Source of the DNA: Galeruca laticollis
Taxonomy: Eukaryota; Arthropoda; Insecta; Coleoptera; Chrysomelidae
Length of the DNA: 64,000 bases
Assembly: GCA_963921935.1 (NCBI GenBank)
Contig: OY998177.1
Location: 23,955,926-24,019,925 of the forward strand
Direction: 5' to 3'
The translations under genes and the position numbers were made by a program. Of the stretch, positions 32,641 to 43,524 are shown in pieces; position 1 is the stretch's first letter, and every line of letters begins with the position of its first letter. A model generated the notes under the pieces. That model made no database searches. It was given only the letters and a program-made list of their open reading frames with translations, and had not been told where the DNA came from.

Positions 32641-34280
32641 TTATCCTTTTTTCTTGTATTTTTTTTTTATTTTGAAATCAATGTCATTCAATATAATACT
32701 TTTATTTGTTGATTGAATATCAGAAATATAAATTTTAATAATATCATTTTCATTGTTTTCAATTAAATTATTTTCTACATTATTCTCAATATTGAATAAA
32801 TTTGATAAATCAGGTACTAAATCTACTTCATTATTTTCAATTTCATTATTTTTCATAACATTATCAATTTTAAATAAATTTGACAAATCAGGTATAAAAT
32901 CTATTTCATTATCTGGAAGATATTTAAATTTTGGGTTTTTTATTTTAATGTATTCAAACGTTTCTTGAATGTCTTTTTGTCCTGTATACACGAACGTTTC
33001 AAAATTCTCTAACGGATTAACTGTTTCTTTTATTTCGTCTATTTCTTCTATTTCTTCCGTTTTATCATAATTTTTGTTATGTAATTCTTCGGATATGAAA
33101 TTCGGATTTTGATTATTATTTTGGAAATAATTATTATTAGTATTTCTAAATTTATTATTATCATTATTATTACCAGTATTATTATTATTATTATTATTAT
33201 TTCGATTTATAAAATTACTATTTCTCCTTGGAGAATCCGTAAAATTTCTCGATGTTGTCGACATACGTTCCGGTCTAGGTAAATTATGTACAGGTATTTG
33301 GCAAGGCCTGAAAAATATTTCGTTTTGGACCAAATACTTGCGCATTAGTCGGATAATGTCGAGGTTGCTGTGGTTGTGGCTTTATATTAATTGGTTGGCT
33401 TGGAAAGTTCTTTCGTTGTTGGAAACATTGATATTGGTTATAGTTATTTCTAGCATAATTTGAATAGTATCATTCTGACTTCGATTATTATTATTATTAT
33501 AATTATATGAATTATTATTAGGTGATTTATAACTACTAGAATTTTTGAAGGATCTCGGCTCATTTAAATGACCGTATAATCTTTCAAAATTCTCAAATTC
33601 TTCGACTTAAGCCATTGCATCCTCTAAAGAGCTAAAGAGCTTTTTCTAATGCATATTGTTTTTAAGGGCACCGGTACATCCTGAAACAAAGGTGTTCAGT
33701 GCCGTCTTATCACAATGATTTATGTTGCATCTCTCATCATTTTCAGTAAGAGTAAAGTCATTACTGATTCTCTGAATAGTTTTACTTTTTAGTAATTGGA
33801 GTCTAGCTCCGAAATCGATTAAATTTTCATTTTTAAATGGCCTTGTTCGTGTTAATTCCTGCACGATGCAGTCCAGATCTCTTCGATCTGAGAAACACTG
33901 TTTCAAGGCTTCTTTATATTTTGCTATGTGTTTAATTCCATTCGATTGCCCACCATGGCTTCAGCTTTTCCTATAAGTTTTTCCTGTATACAACCCAATA
34001 TATGTTTGTTTATATCGACGTCATTATATATAGCGTATGTTTCAATTAATTTCTCGCACTTGACTATAAACTCATTTAACGTATTACTATTACCATCATA
34101 AGGTTTAATATTTTCTAATTTTAATTTAAATAAATCCCAATTTCGTTTTTTTACAGTAGCAGTAGCCATTTCGTTTATATTCACAGATGAAATTGAATTC
34201 TCAAAATTATTATTAGTTATATTATTTACTTTAATATTCAATTTATTGAATGTATCCAATAAATTTTCCAATTCGTTCAT
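32641..34280 (-). pseudogene. gag-like gene of the errantivirus-like element
   Basis: ATG at 34280 starts MNELENLLDTFNKLNIK. The first segment (to 33924) includes IKPYDGNSNTLNEFIVKCEK and HILGCIQEKLIGKAEAMVGN, a Gag pattern seen in insect gypsy/errantivirus elements. The second (33906-33646) has KNENLIDFGARLQLLKSK and NTFVSGCTGALKNNM. The third (about 33640-32641) is Asn-, Pro- and Gln-rich, with a poly-Asn tract encoded by (ATT)n at about 33170-33205 (plus strand). Frames change at about 33915 and 33640-33345. No CCHC knuckle was seen. Confidence 0.7.
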
Positions 34281-34299
34281 AAAATAAATTCGGCAGCAA

Positions 34300-34300
<1 letters not shown>

Positions 34301-34354
<54 letters not shown>
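34301..34354. repeat. (TA)n microsatellite in the LTR element leader
   Basis: 54 bp of pure TA, 20 bp upstream of the gag-like ATG. Confidence 0.95.
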
Positions 34355-34357
<3 letters not shown>

Positions 34358-34573
34358 AAAAATGTCTCTCCCACACTTTTAAAAAGGTATGGAAAAGTAA
34401 AAAAAAGGAAACTTGTCACTTACAATCGATTTGAAGAGCTACGGTTTCTTCTTTCTTCGTTGATAGTAGATTCTGGAATCTGCACTCGATGTTAAAACAC
34501 CAAATCGCGAGTTCTTTATACGAACGATTCGACAAAGTTTTTACACGACCGCACAGATCCTACTGACTGCGCC

Positions 34574-34764
34574 AATTATATATTTTTATCACGGAAAACT
34601 ATTTTTAAAAAACTTTATTTTCAAAATATACTTAAAATTATAATGCTTGCTACAAAGCTAATTATTAAACTGACAATGCTCAACAAAAGTATCTTAACCA
34701 CTAAAACCAAACATCAACTTATGATTCACGACTATATATCGCGGCCAAGCACATACAACTAACT
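34574..34764 (-). repeat. errantivirus-like LTR, upstream copy
   Basis: 191 bp, ending AATT next to the primer-binding-like TGGCGCAGTC (minus orientation; plus 34564-34573 GACTGCGCCA). Confidence 0.8.
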
Positions 34765-35104
34765 AACAAAAAATTCGTAGAGCTGTTGCTTTTATACGTT
34801 TCATTTCGTGCATGATTCAACTTGCCTGTGTGCGAACATGTCGAATCATGTTATTTTGTATGAACATCGCGCGTTCGCTTATCAACGTGCGAGGACAAGT
34901 CATATACTTCTATTCTGAACTAAAAGAAATTATCATAATTATTATTATTATTATTAACGCTAATTTAAAACTGCTTATCAACCCTTATTAAATCATTTTT
35001 ATCTCACCATTCCTCTTGACTGCTTATTATTTGCTTCTGAATCCGCTACCTAAAAGGCTGCAGCGCCCACAGGGGGCGGTATCGCCCCCGTTGGGAACCA
35101 ATGA

Positions 35105-35275
35105 GTCTAGCCAAAAATAACTACTTAACATCAGGTAGGCATCAAATGAAATGTTACTTCTGTCATTCTGACGATGATATTGATTTATCGAAACAATTGT
35201 CAATTTCTTAGAATTTTCAATAACTTTTATTATATTGTGGAATTAACTAAAAACCGTGATTTTCATTTAAAACTC
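35105..35275 (+). repeat. Penelope 3' UTR continuation (copy B)
   Basis: Directly right of the hAT, this is the reverse complement of 26102-26280 and so completes the 3' UTR of the plus-strand Penelope copy (27859-28382 plus this part). It ends at TTTAAAACTCTAACCTTC before an (ATT)n tract. Confidence 0.85.
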
Positions 35276-35282
35276 TAACCTT

Positions 35283-35550
35283 CATTTATTATTATTATTT
35301 CTATTATTATTATTATTATTATTTTTGTTTTTACGTTATTTATTTATGTTATTCATTGCTATTGTGTCATTATAAGCTTATATTTTAGTGGACTTTAGAA
35401 AACTATGAAATTTACATCTTTGAATGTACAGTTATATATGGATAAGTGTTTTTAAATTATATATCGATATCTGAAAAACTTCATAATTTGTTACGATACG
35501 TACTTTTTTTATGCCAAACGTCAATAAACTACACTATACTATTATTATTA
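35283..35550 (+). repeat. (ATT)n-bounded segment, LINE-tail-like
   Basis: Begins with (ATT)n (35283-35325) and ends CAATAAACTACACTATACTA then (TTA)n. The AATAAA followed by a short TTA tail resembles a LINE or SINE 3' end inserted into ATT-rich DNA. No coding sequence is recognisable. Confidence 0.4.
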
Positions 35551-35700
35551 TTAGTGTTTTAAATGAAACTCAACGTTTTTAGCTAATTCCACAATACAAT
35601 GAAAAATGTAGAAAATTCTAAGAAATTGACAATTATTTCGATAACTGAATATCATCGTCAGAAGAGTAGATTCCACGAAGTAAGGGTCGAGAGAGTTACT
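35551..35700 (-). repeat. Penelope 3' UTR fragment (copy C) plus shared flank
   Basis: 35551-35665 repeats the 26102-26215 sequence in the same orientation, and so is inverted relative to copy B. It is followed by GTAGATTCCACGAAGTAAGG and GTCGAGA, whose reverse complement adjoins copy A at 26072-26100. The flank is therefore shared but flipped relative to the 3' UTR piece. Confidence 0.7.
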
Positions 35701-35727
35701 TTCATTATTATTATTATTATTATTATT

Positions 35728-38700
35728 TTTTTTTTTTTTTTTTTTTTTCACAGGGTTTTCCTGGGTTTGCTTGGCTAATCCGGGATGCCATATCAACGGA
35801 TTAGTCATGTGTGAGCTCGACAAGTGCCCAGAATTGCTGCTTTTTGGGCGGTGAGTATCAGTTTCGTAGGGTCTTCTAATTCCAATCTTTTTAGTTCCTG
35901 TTTCAAATTTATTTCGACAAGGCCGGTCGCAGATATAACTAATGGATGTATTGTGACCTGATCGAGCTGATAGATAGTTTTTATTTCGTGACAAAGATCT
36001 ATATATTTTGTGATCTTTTGGTTTCTCGCTTCTCGGAGATTGTGATCATTAGGTACTGTAATGTCGATTATTCTTGCTACATTTTTATCTTTTTCTATCA
36101 CCAATATGTCGGGTCTATTGTGTGCCATTTCCCGATCACTAATGATAGGCTTATCCCAATAGATTTTAGTTTTCTCGTCTTCCATATGATCCCTTGGTGT
36201 ATATTTGTAGTACTGTGTTATATCTTTTATTAGCTCGAATTTTTTACATAGTGCCTGTTGAAATACCTTTGACACGTTGTCATGCCTTGCCTTATGGTCA
36301 CGCGGTGCTAGATATGAGCACCCTGCTGTTAGGTGCTGAATGGTTTCTGTTTTATTTCGACATAGTCTGCATCTGTCATCCGATGTATCCTGATGCAGTA
36401 TAAACCGTCGGTAGTTTCTTGTACAAATAACTTGGTCCTGTATGGCTAGTAGAAATCCCTCTGTTTCCATCATCAGTACACTCCTAATTAGAAATAGTGT
36501 GGATAAGTTCTTGTCTGCTTCTTGACTGTTTAGTATTGCCGCATAGCGTCCATGTAATTCTTTATTTTTCCAGCTTTCTTCCAACTCTGTGTAATAGTTC
36601 TCATTTTCTTTTACTGGTGGCTCTTGGTTCGACAGTTTCAAAGGTGTCAAGTTGTTTTCTAACGTTGAAATTGCCACATACGTTGGATTGGTTCTAGATT
36701 TAAGGTAAGTGAAAAGGTTTTCGCATTCTTTGTTATGTGCCTCTCTGAGGTTCCTCAGTCCTCTTCCCCCTCTGTTCCGTGGTAAATACAGCCTGTGCAT
36801 GGAAGCATTTGGGTGGTGCAATCGGTTCTTTGTTAGGGCCACTCGTATAGATCGATCGAGACTTTCTAAATCTGTGGTACTCCATTTGAGTATTCCAAAA
36901 CTATAAGTAATAGCAGGTATTACCCAAGCGTTTATTGCTGTTATTTTTGCCAAGGAGTAAAGTTTTGTTTTCAGTATTAGGCGGAGTCTAGTTTTAAGTG
37001 TTTCTTGAATAAGCTGCTTACTGTGTGCTTGTTCTATATTGAGAGTTTGTTGCATTCCAAGATATTTGTACTTCTGTTCCAGCGGTAGAGGTGTAAACTA
37101 GTTGTGATCTAATAAGAGTGTGTTTTCAGTTTCCTGAATTTTTCCCGCTTTAACGTGAACAAAAGCACATTTTTCAAGTCCAAACTCCATTGAGATGGCT
37201 TTACTAAATGATGCGACCAGTTCCAGGAGGGCGGTAAGTTGTTCTGGATTAGAGGCATACAATTTTAAGTCATCCATATAGAGGAGATGGGAAAGTTTAA
37301 TGCTTGGCCTTTTAGCTATGGTGTATCCGTAAGTACTTTCTTCCAGCATATTACTGAGTGCATTAAGCGCAAGACAGAACCACAGAGGACTAAGGCTATC
37401 TCCTTGGAAGATTCCTCTTTTAATTTTAATTCCTTCAGTAGTATAGTGTGTGTTTTCTACGCTGACAGATAGGTACGTTTCACAGTTATGCATAGTAGTT
37501 TTGAGAAATTCAATTAGGTCTTTGTTTATTTTGTAAATTTGTAGTATTTCCAACAGCCATGAATGCGGCACCGAATCAAATGCCTTGCGGTAATCGATCC
37601 AGGCAACTCAGAGGTTCCTCTTTTTAGTTCTTGCGTGGTTCGTAACTACTGAGTCCAGGATTAACCACTCTTTACTTCCCTTTGCTTTTACATCCATTTT
37701 GTTGCCAAGCTAATATTTGGTGTTCTTTTAGATGTTGGTTAATTTTTTGTTCAATTATTCCAGTGAGAATCTTATAGACAATAGGTAAACATGTAATCGG
37801 TCTATAATTTTGTGGGTTTTCGACGTTTTTATTTTTTGGCAACATGTAAGTAATTCCTTTGGTGAAAAATAAAGGGATCTGTGTTGGATCCATTATAGCC
37901 GAATCAAGCTGATGTGCTAAAGTTTCGTGGATGGCGGTGAGGCTTTTCCACCAGTATGCATGGATTTTATCAATTCCTGGGGCTTTCCAATTAGATAGCC
38001 TTTTGGTGGCATTCTCAACATCTTGCACCAATATATGTATCCTTTGCATTTCCGTGGTCCCTACCATTCTTTTCTTCTCTTGATTGATCCAGTAGGCCCT
38101 TCCATCATGTTTTCTGGGTATTTCCCACAACTGTGACCAATATTGGTGCATTTGGTTTTGGTCCGCAGGTGCTGCTTCATAGTGGTTCGACTGTTTTTCT
38201 CCGAGTGAGCGGTAATATAGTTTTTGGTTCTGCTGGAATAGGTTATTTTCTTTGTAACGATTAACGCGTTCTTTGTACCTTCTTATTCTGCCCCCCAAAA
38301 TTTTTATTTTTTGTTTTAGATCTTCCATGTAAGACATCAGTTTTTGTTTGAAGTTAGGTAAGTTGTGTTTAATTTTTTGTTTTTTGCACAGCTTTTTAAT
38401 TTGGTTATTTAGGCGTGCTGTGGTTTTAGTAGTTTGGAGGTAGGTATAAATTTGCCCTATTTCTCTTCTTATGTTATTGATTTTGGTTTGAATTCTCTTA
38501 GCCCATGGGTGTTCTTCCTGTTTCTGCTTAGTACTTCTTTTAGCTCTGTCGAATGGTGTTCCCAGCATTTCCAATGTTGTCAGCGCAGCGCAGTAGACTA
38601 GATGGCATGTGCCCTCCAAGTTGGTACAGGCGGGTAGCTCTTCTTTTAAGACATTGTTTATTTGGGCAACTGTCTCTTTGGCTGTCTTTGAGTACCTTAT

Positions 38701-39557
38701 TTTGGGTAATGGAGGTCGATTTCTGAACGGAATACCATCATATTTTAATATGTTTTCATTGAAAGCGTTTTGAATTTCAGTAGGGATTTCTTCTGTTCGG
38801 ATTTCAAAGATTGTCGATCTTCTAGTTACGACTATAGGTTCTCGTTGTTCAATGTCACGATTTTCATTGTTTTCTAATAGCTGTAGTTGTCGTCTCGCTT
38901 CACTCTTCAGTTCTTCTATTTCAGCCTCCGAGAAAACTTTTCTTCTAACTATGGACCTTACTTGATCTGAAAGTTGTTGCGGTTGGCGTCGAAAATTCTG
39001 TCGTACCGCTCGCCATCTTTCGTGAAGTCTATTTCGGTAATTAGTTCTATTTTGTCCGGCGTTCGTCACAGAAAAGTATACGCGCATAAGATCAAGATTA
39101 TCTTGTCTGTTCCAGCGTATACGCCTTCCTTGGACTTCCGGAGATCGAGCGGGAGTATCCTGTGTCGGGTGTTCCAAGCTGCGTTCTCCATTACCGTTTC
39201 CAGTGTCCAGAGGTGCTGGCCTTGTGGTTCCGTTTCGCGGGGACGCGCCACGCGTTCCTTGCTGTCCCGCTAGTGACTGTACTGTCGCGCTAACTGGTGC
39301 AGTCGCACCACCAGTAGCATCCGAGGCTTGCTTCCTAGTAACGACAGGAGCGGATTAAGATCACAGAATTGGGTTGCTAGCCCTAATTGCTGGTGTTCTC
39401 CCTCTCGCGTTAGCCTATCTGCTGTTGATCCGCCACCGGGGGTTGGTTACCCGATCTTGAACCTCCAGAGATGGTTACTAGGGCCTACCAACGTAGAGGT
39501 GCGAGCAGGAATTGGTAGGAGAGGCTGTAAGTGGCGCTTCACTACCCTTTAGACCCC
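35728..39557 (-). mobile_element. R4/Dong-like retrotransposon, copy 1
   Basis: About 3.83 kb, bounded by (TAA)n on both sides: (ATT)n/T-tract at 35705-35748 at the 3' end, and (ATT)n at 39558-39616 at the 5' end. One ORF encodes an N-terminal region, RT and a C-terminal restriction-like endonuclease. It is a tandem neighbour of copy 2 with an offset of 3887 bp (3873 at the 3' end, because copy 1 lacks 14 bp of the CACCCGCCGGACTGC stretch). R4-clade Dong elements are known, as I recall, for inserting in TAA repeats, which fits. Confidence 0.9.
35805..39355 (-). pseudogene. Dong-like RT/restriction-like endonuclease ORF, copy 1
   Basis: The frame is open from about 39350 (no clear ATG). N-terminal part: RRIRWNRQDNLDLMRVYFS. 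RT: WKAPGIDKIHAYWW, NYRPITCLPIVYK, AWIDYRKAFDSVPHSWL, GIFQGDSLSPLWFCL and catalytic LLYMDDLKLYA. C-terminal: zinc motif CRLCRNKTETIQHLTAGC, then endonuclease RPDILVIEKDKN and IIDITVPND (PD...D). Lesions: a frameshift near 37690 and TGA at 37608-37610, both shared with copy 2; TAG at 37098-37100 (minus strand), private to copy 1; and a 14-bp loss near 35815. It would cut a TAA-repeat target and prime reverse transcription there; this copy cannot. Confidence 0.9.

Positions 39558-39616
<59 letters not shown>
39558..39616. repeat. (ATT)n microsatellite between Dong-like copies
   Basis: About 19 ATT units separate the 5' end of copy 1 from the 3' end of copy 2. Confidence 0.97.
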
Positions 39617-42600
39617 TTTTTCACAGGGTTTTCCTGGGTTTGCTTGGCTAATCCGGGATGCCATATCAACGGATTAGTCATGTGTGAGCACCCGCCGGAC
39701 TGCTCGACAAGTGCCCAGAATTGCTGCTTTTTGGGCGGTGAGTATCAGTTTCGTAGGGTCTTCTAATTCCAATCTTTTTAGTTCCTGTTTCAAATTTATT
39801 TCGACAAGGCCGGTCGCAGATATAACTAATGGATGTATTGTGACCTGATCGAGCTGATAGATAGTTTTTATTTCGTGACAAAGATCTATATATTTTGTGA
39901 TCTTTTGGTTTCTCGCTTCTCGGAGATTGTGATCATTAGGTACTGTAATGTCGATTATTCTTGCTACCTTTTTATCTTTTTCTATCACCAATATGTCGGG
40001 TCTATTGTGTGCCATTTCCCGATCACTAATGATAGGCTTATCCCAATAGATTTTTGTTTTCTCGTCTTCCATATGATCCCTTGGTGTATATCTGTAGTAC
40101 TGTGTTATATCTGTTATTAGCTCGAATTTTTTACATAGCGCCTGATGAAATACCTTTGACACGTTGTCATGCCTTGCCTTATGGTCACGCGGTGCTAGAT
40201 ATGAGCACCCTGCTGTTAGGTGCTGAATGGTTTCTGTTTTATTTCGACATAGTCTGCATCTGTCATCCGATGTATCCTGATGCAGTATAAACCGTCGGTA
40301 GTTTCTTGTACAAATAACTTGGTCCTGTATGGCTAGTAGAAATCCCTCTGTTTCCATCATCAGTACACCCCTAATTAGAAATAGTGTGGACAAGTTCTTG
40401 TCTGCTTCTTGACTGTTTAGTATTGCCGCATAGCGTCCATGTAATTCTTTATTTTTCCAGCTTTCTTCCAACTCTGTGTAATAGTTCTCATTTTCTTTTA
40501 CTGGGGGCTCTTGGTTCGACAGTTTCAAAGGTGTCAAGTTGTTGTCTAACGTTGAAATTGCCACATACGTTGGATGGGTTCTAGATTTAAGGTAAGTGAA
40601 AAGGTTTTCGCATTCTTTGTTATGTGCCTCTCTGAGGTTCATCAGTCCTCTTCCCCCTCTGTTCCGTGGTAAATACAGCCTGTGCATGGAAGCATTTGGG
40701 TGGTGCAATCGGTTCTTTGTTAGGGCCACTCGTATAGATCGATCGAAACTTTCTAAATCTGTGGTACTCCATTTGAGTATTCCAAAACTATAAGTAATAG
40801 CAGGTATTACCCAAGCGTTTATTGCTGTTATTTTTGCCAAGGAGTAAAGTTTTGTTTTCAGTATTAGGCGGAGTCTAGTTTTAAGTGTTTCTTGAATAAG
40901 CTGCTTACTGTGTGCTTGTTCTATATTGAGAGTTTGTTGCATTCCAAGATATTTGTACTTCTGTTCCAGCGGTAGAGGTGTAAACTGGTTGTGATCTAAT
41001 AAGAGTATGTTTTCAGTTTCCTGAGTTTTTCCCGCTTTAACGTGAACAAAAGCACATTTTTCAAGTCCAAACTCCATTGAGATGGCTTTACTAAATGATG
41101 CGACCAGTTCCAGGAGGGCGGTAAGTTGTTCTGGATTAGAGGCATACAATTTTAAGTCATCCATATAGAGGAGATGGGAAAGTTTAATGCTTGGCCTTTT
41201 AGCTATGGTGTATCCGTAAGTACTTTCTTCCAGCATATTACTGAGTGCATTAAGCGTAAGACAGAACCACAGAGGACTAAGGCTATCTCCTTGGAAGATT
41301 CCTCTTTTAATTTTAATTCCTTCAGTAGTATAGTGTGTGTTTTCTACGCTGACAGATAGGTACGTTTCCCAGTTATGCATAGTAGTTTTGAGGAATTCAA
41401 TTAGGTCTTTGTTTATTTTGTAAATTTGTAGTATTTCCAACAGCCACGAATGCGGCACCGAATCAAATGCCTTGCGGTAATCGATCCAGGCAACTCAGAG
41501 GTTCCTCTTTTTAGTTCTTGCGTGGTTCGTAACTACTGAGTCCAGGATTAACCACTCTTTACTTCCCTTTGCTTTTACATCCATTTTGTTGCCAAGCTAA
41601 TATTTGGTGTTCTTTTAGATGTTGGTTAATTTTTTGTTCAATTATTCCAGTGAGAATCTTATAGACAATAGGTAAACATGTAATCGGTCTATAATTTTGT
41701 GGGTTTTCGACGTTTTTATTTTTTGGCAACATGTAAGTAATTCCTTTGGTGAAAAATAAAGGGATCTGTGTTGGATCCATTATAGCCGAATCAAGCTGAT
41801 GTGCTAAAGTTTCGTGGATGGCGGTGAGGTTTTTCCACCAGTATGCATGGATTTTATCAATTCCTGGGGCTTTCCAATTAGATAGCCTTTTGGTGGCATT
41901 CTCAACATCTTGCACCAATATATGTATCCTTTGCATTTCCGGGGTCCCTACCATTCTTTTCTTCTCTTGATTGATCCAGGAGGCCCTTCCATCATGTTTT
42001 CTGGGTATTTCCCACAACTGTGACCAATATTGGTGCATTTGGTTTTGGTCCGCAGGTGCTGCTTCATAGTGGTTCGACTGTTTTTCTCCGAGTGAGCGGT
42101 AATATAGTTTTTGGTTCTGCTGGAATAGGTTATTTTCTTTGTAACGATTAACGCGTTCTTTGTACCTTCTTATTCTGCCCCCCAACATTTTTATTTTTTG
42201 TTTTAGATCTTCCATGTAAGACATCAGTTTTTGTTTGAAGTTAGGTAAGTTGTGTTTAATTTTTTGTTTTTTGCACAGATTTTTAATTTGGTTATTTAGG
42301 CGTGCTGTGGTTTTAGTAGTTTGGAGGTAGGTATAAATTTGCCCTATTTCTCTTCTTATGTTATTGATTTTGGTTTGAATTCTCTTAGCCCATGGGGGTT
42401 CTTCCTGTTTCTGCTTTGTACTTCTTTTAGCTCTGTCGAATGGTGTTCCCAGCATTTCCAATGTTGTCAGCGCAGCGCAGTAGACTAGATGGCATGTGCC
42501 TTCCAAGTTGGTACAGGCGGGTAGCTCTTCTTTTAAGACATTGTTTATTTGGGCAACTGTCTCTTTGGCTGTCTTTGAGTACCTTATTTTGGGTAATGGA

Positions 42601-43444
42601 GGTCGATTTCTGAACGGAATACCATCATATTTCAATATGTTTTCATTGAAAGCGTTTTGAATTTCAGTAGGGATTTCTTCTGTTCGGATTTCAAAGATTG
42701 TCGATCTTCTAGTTACGACTATAGGTTCTCGTTGTTCAATGTCACGATTTTCATTGTTTTCTAATAGCTGTAGTTGTCGTCTCGCTTCACTCTTCAGTTC
42801 TTCTATTTCAGCCTCCGAGAAAACTTTTCTTCTAACTATGGACCTTACTTGATTTGAAAGTTGTTGCGGTTGGCGTCGAAAATCGGGTCGTACCGCTCGC
42901 CATCTTTCGTGAAGTCTATTTCGGTAATTAGTTCTATTTTGTCCGGCGTTCGTCACAGAAAAGTATACGCGCATAAGATCAAGATTATCTTGTCAGTTCC
43001 AGCGTATACGCCTTCCTTGGACTTCCGGAGATCGAGCGGGAGTATCCTGTGTCGGGTGTTCCAAGCTGCGTTCTCCATTACCGTTTCCAGTGTCCAGAGG
43101 TGCTGGCCTTGTGGTTCCGTTTCGCGGGGACGCGCCACGCGTTCCACGCTGTCCCGCTAGTGACTGTACTGTCGCGCTAACTGGTGCAGTCGCACCACCA
43201 GTAGCATCCGAGGCTTGTTTCCTAGTAACGACAGGAGCGGATTAAGATCACAGCATTGGGTTGCTAGCCCTAATTGCTGGTGTTCTCCCTCTCGCGTTAG
43301 CCCATCTGCTGTTGATCCGCCACCGGGGGTTGGTTACCCGATCTTGAACCTCCAGAGATGGTTACTAGGGCCTACCGACGTAGAGGTGCGAGCAGGAATT
43401 GGTAGGAGAGGCTGTAAGTGGCGCTTCACTACCCTTTAGACCCC
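39617..43444 (-). mobile_element. R4/Dong-like retrotransposon, copy 2
   Basis: About 3.83 kb, nearly identical to copy 1 and flanked by (ATT)n at 39558-39616 and 43445-43523. 3' end: CCCAGGAAAACCCTGTGA then A/TAA. 5' end: GGGTCTAAAGGGTAGTGAAG. The RT-endonuclease part stays open for 594 codons, longer than in copy 1. Confidence 0.92.
39674..43242 (-). pseudogene. Dong-like RT/restriction-like endonuclease ORF, copy 2
   Basis: Same domain order as copy 1: RT with YMDD, CX2CX8HX4C zinc motif, and RPDILVIEKDKK ... IIDITVPND endonuclease. The stretch 41458-39674 is a continuous 594 codons from FDSVPHSWL to the C terminus, including the site where copy 1 has TAG (here CAG, 40985-40987). It shares with copy 1 the TGA at 41495-41497 in the RNL*VAWIDY segment and the frameshift near 41575. 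It has a private TGA at 42993-42995 (NLDL preceded by RWN*Q). Start codon unclear. Confidence 0.9.

Positions 43445-43523
<79 letters not shown>
43445..43523. repeat. (ATT)n microsatellite, right of Dong-like pair
   Basis: About 26 ATT units with one ATC interruption. This is the outer 5' flank of copy 2. Confidence 0.97.

Positions 43524-43524
<1 letters not shown>

Larger units (their letters stand above)
30570..34764 (-). mobile_element. errantivirus-like LTR element lacking pol, inside the hAT
   Basis: Two 191-bp LTRs (30570-30760 and 34574-34764) begin AGTTAG and end AATT in minus orientation, as in insect errantiviruses. After the upstream LTR comes a primer-binding site TGGCGCAGTC. 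Before the downstream LTR is a purine-rich tract (AAATAAGATAAGGAATGCAG in minus orientation). Contents: gag-like frames (34280-32641), an Asn/Lys-rich frame (32633-32022), about 700 bp of noncoding DNA, then an env remnant (about 31310-30795). No RT, RNase H or integrase motif is visible, so pol is deleted. LTR copies differ at roughly 15 positions. Flanks CGGG and AACA do not match, so no target duplication. Confidence 0.8.
28383..35104 (-). mobile_element. hAT transposon nested in the Penelope 3' UTR
   Basis: The left end CAGTGGTTCCCAACC (28383) and the right end complement CATTGGTTCCCAACG (ending near 35103) are imperfect terminal inverted repeats of the hAT type. The 8-bp target GTCTAGCC precedes the left end (28375-28382) and recurs at 35105-35112; one extra A separates it from the right end. 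Sub-terminal sequence (CCGCCCCCTGTGGGCGCTGC in minus orientation) resembles other ZBED-type hATs. Length is 6.7 kb because an LTR element (30570-34764) sits inside. The transposase is on the minus strand and broken. Confidence 0.87.

Noticed and set aside
34765..35000. Possible extension of the errantivirus-like LTR to the right
   Set aside because: Similarity to the other LTR stops at the AGTTAG end; the sequence beyond fits the hAT sub-terminal region.
35946..36906. Plus-strand frames of 60-95 codons within the Dong-like copies (also at 39833-40793)
   Set aside because: Antisense of the RT-endonuclease ORF; duplicated only because the elements are duplicated.
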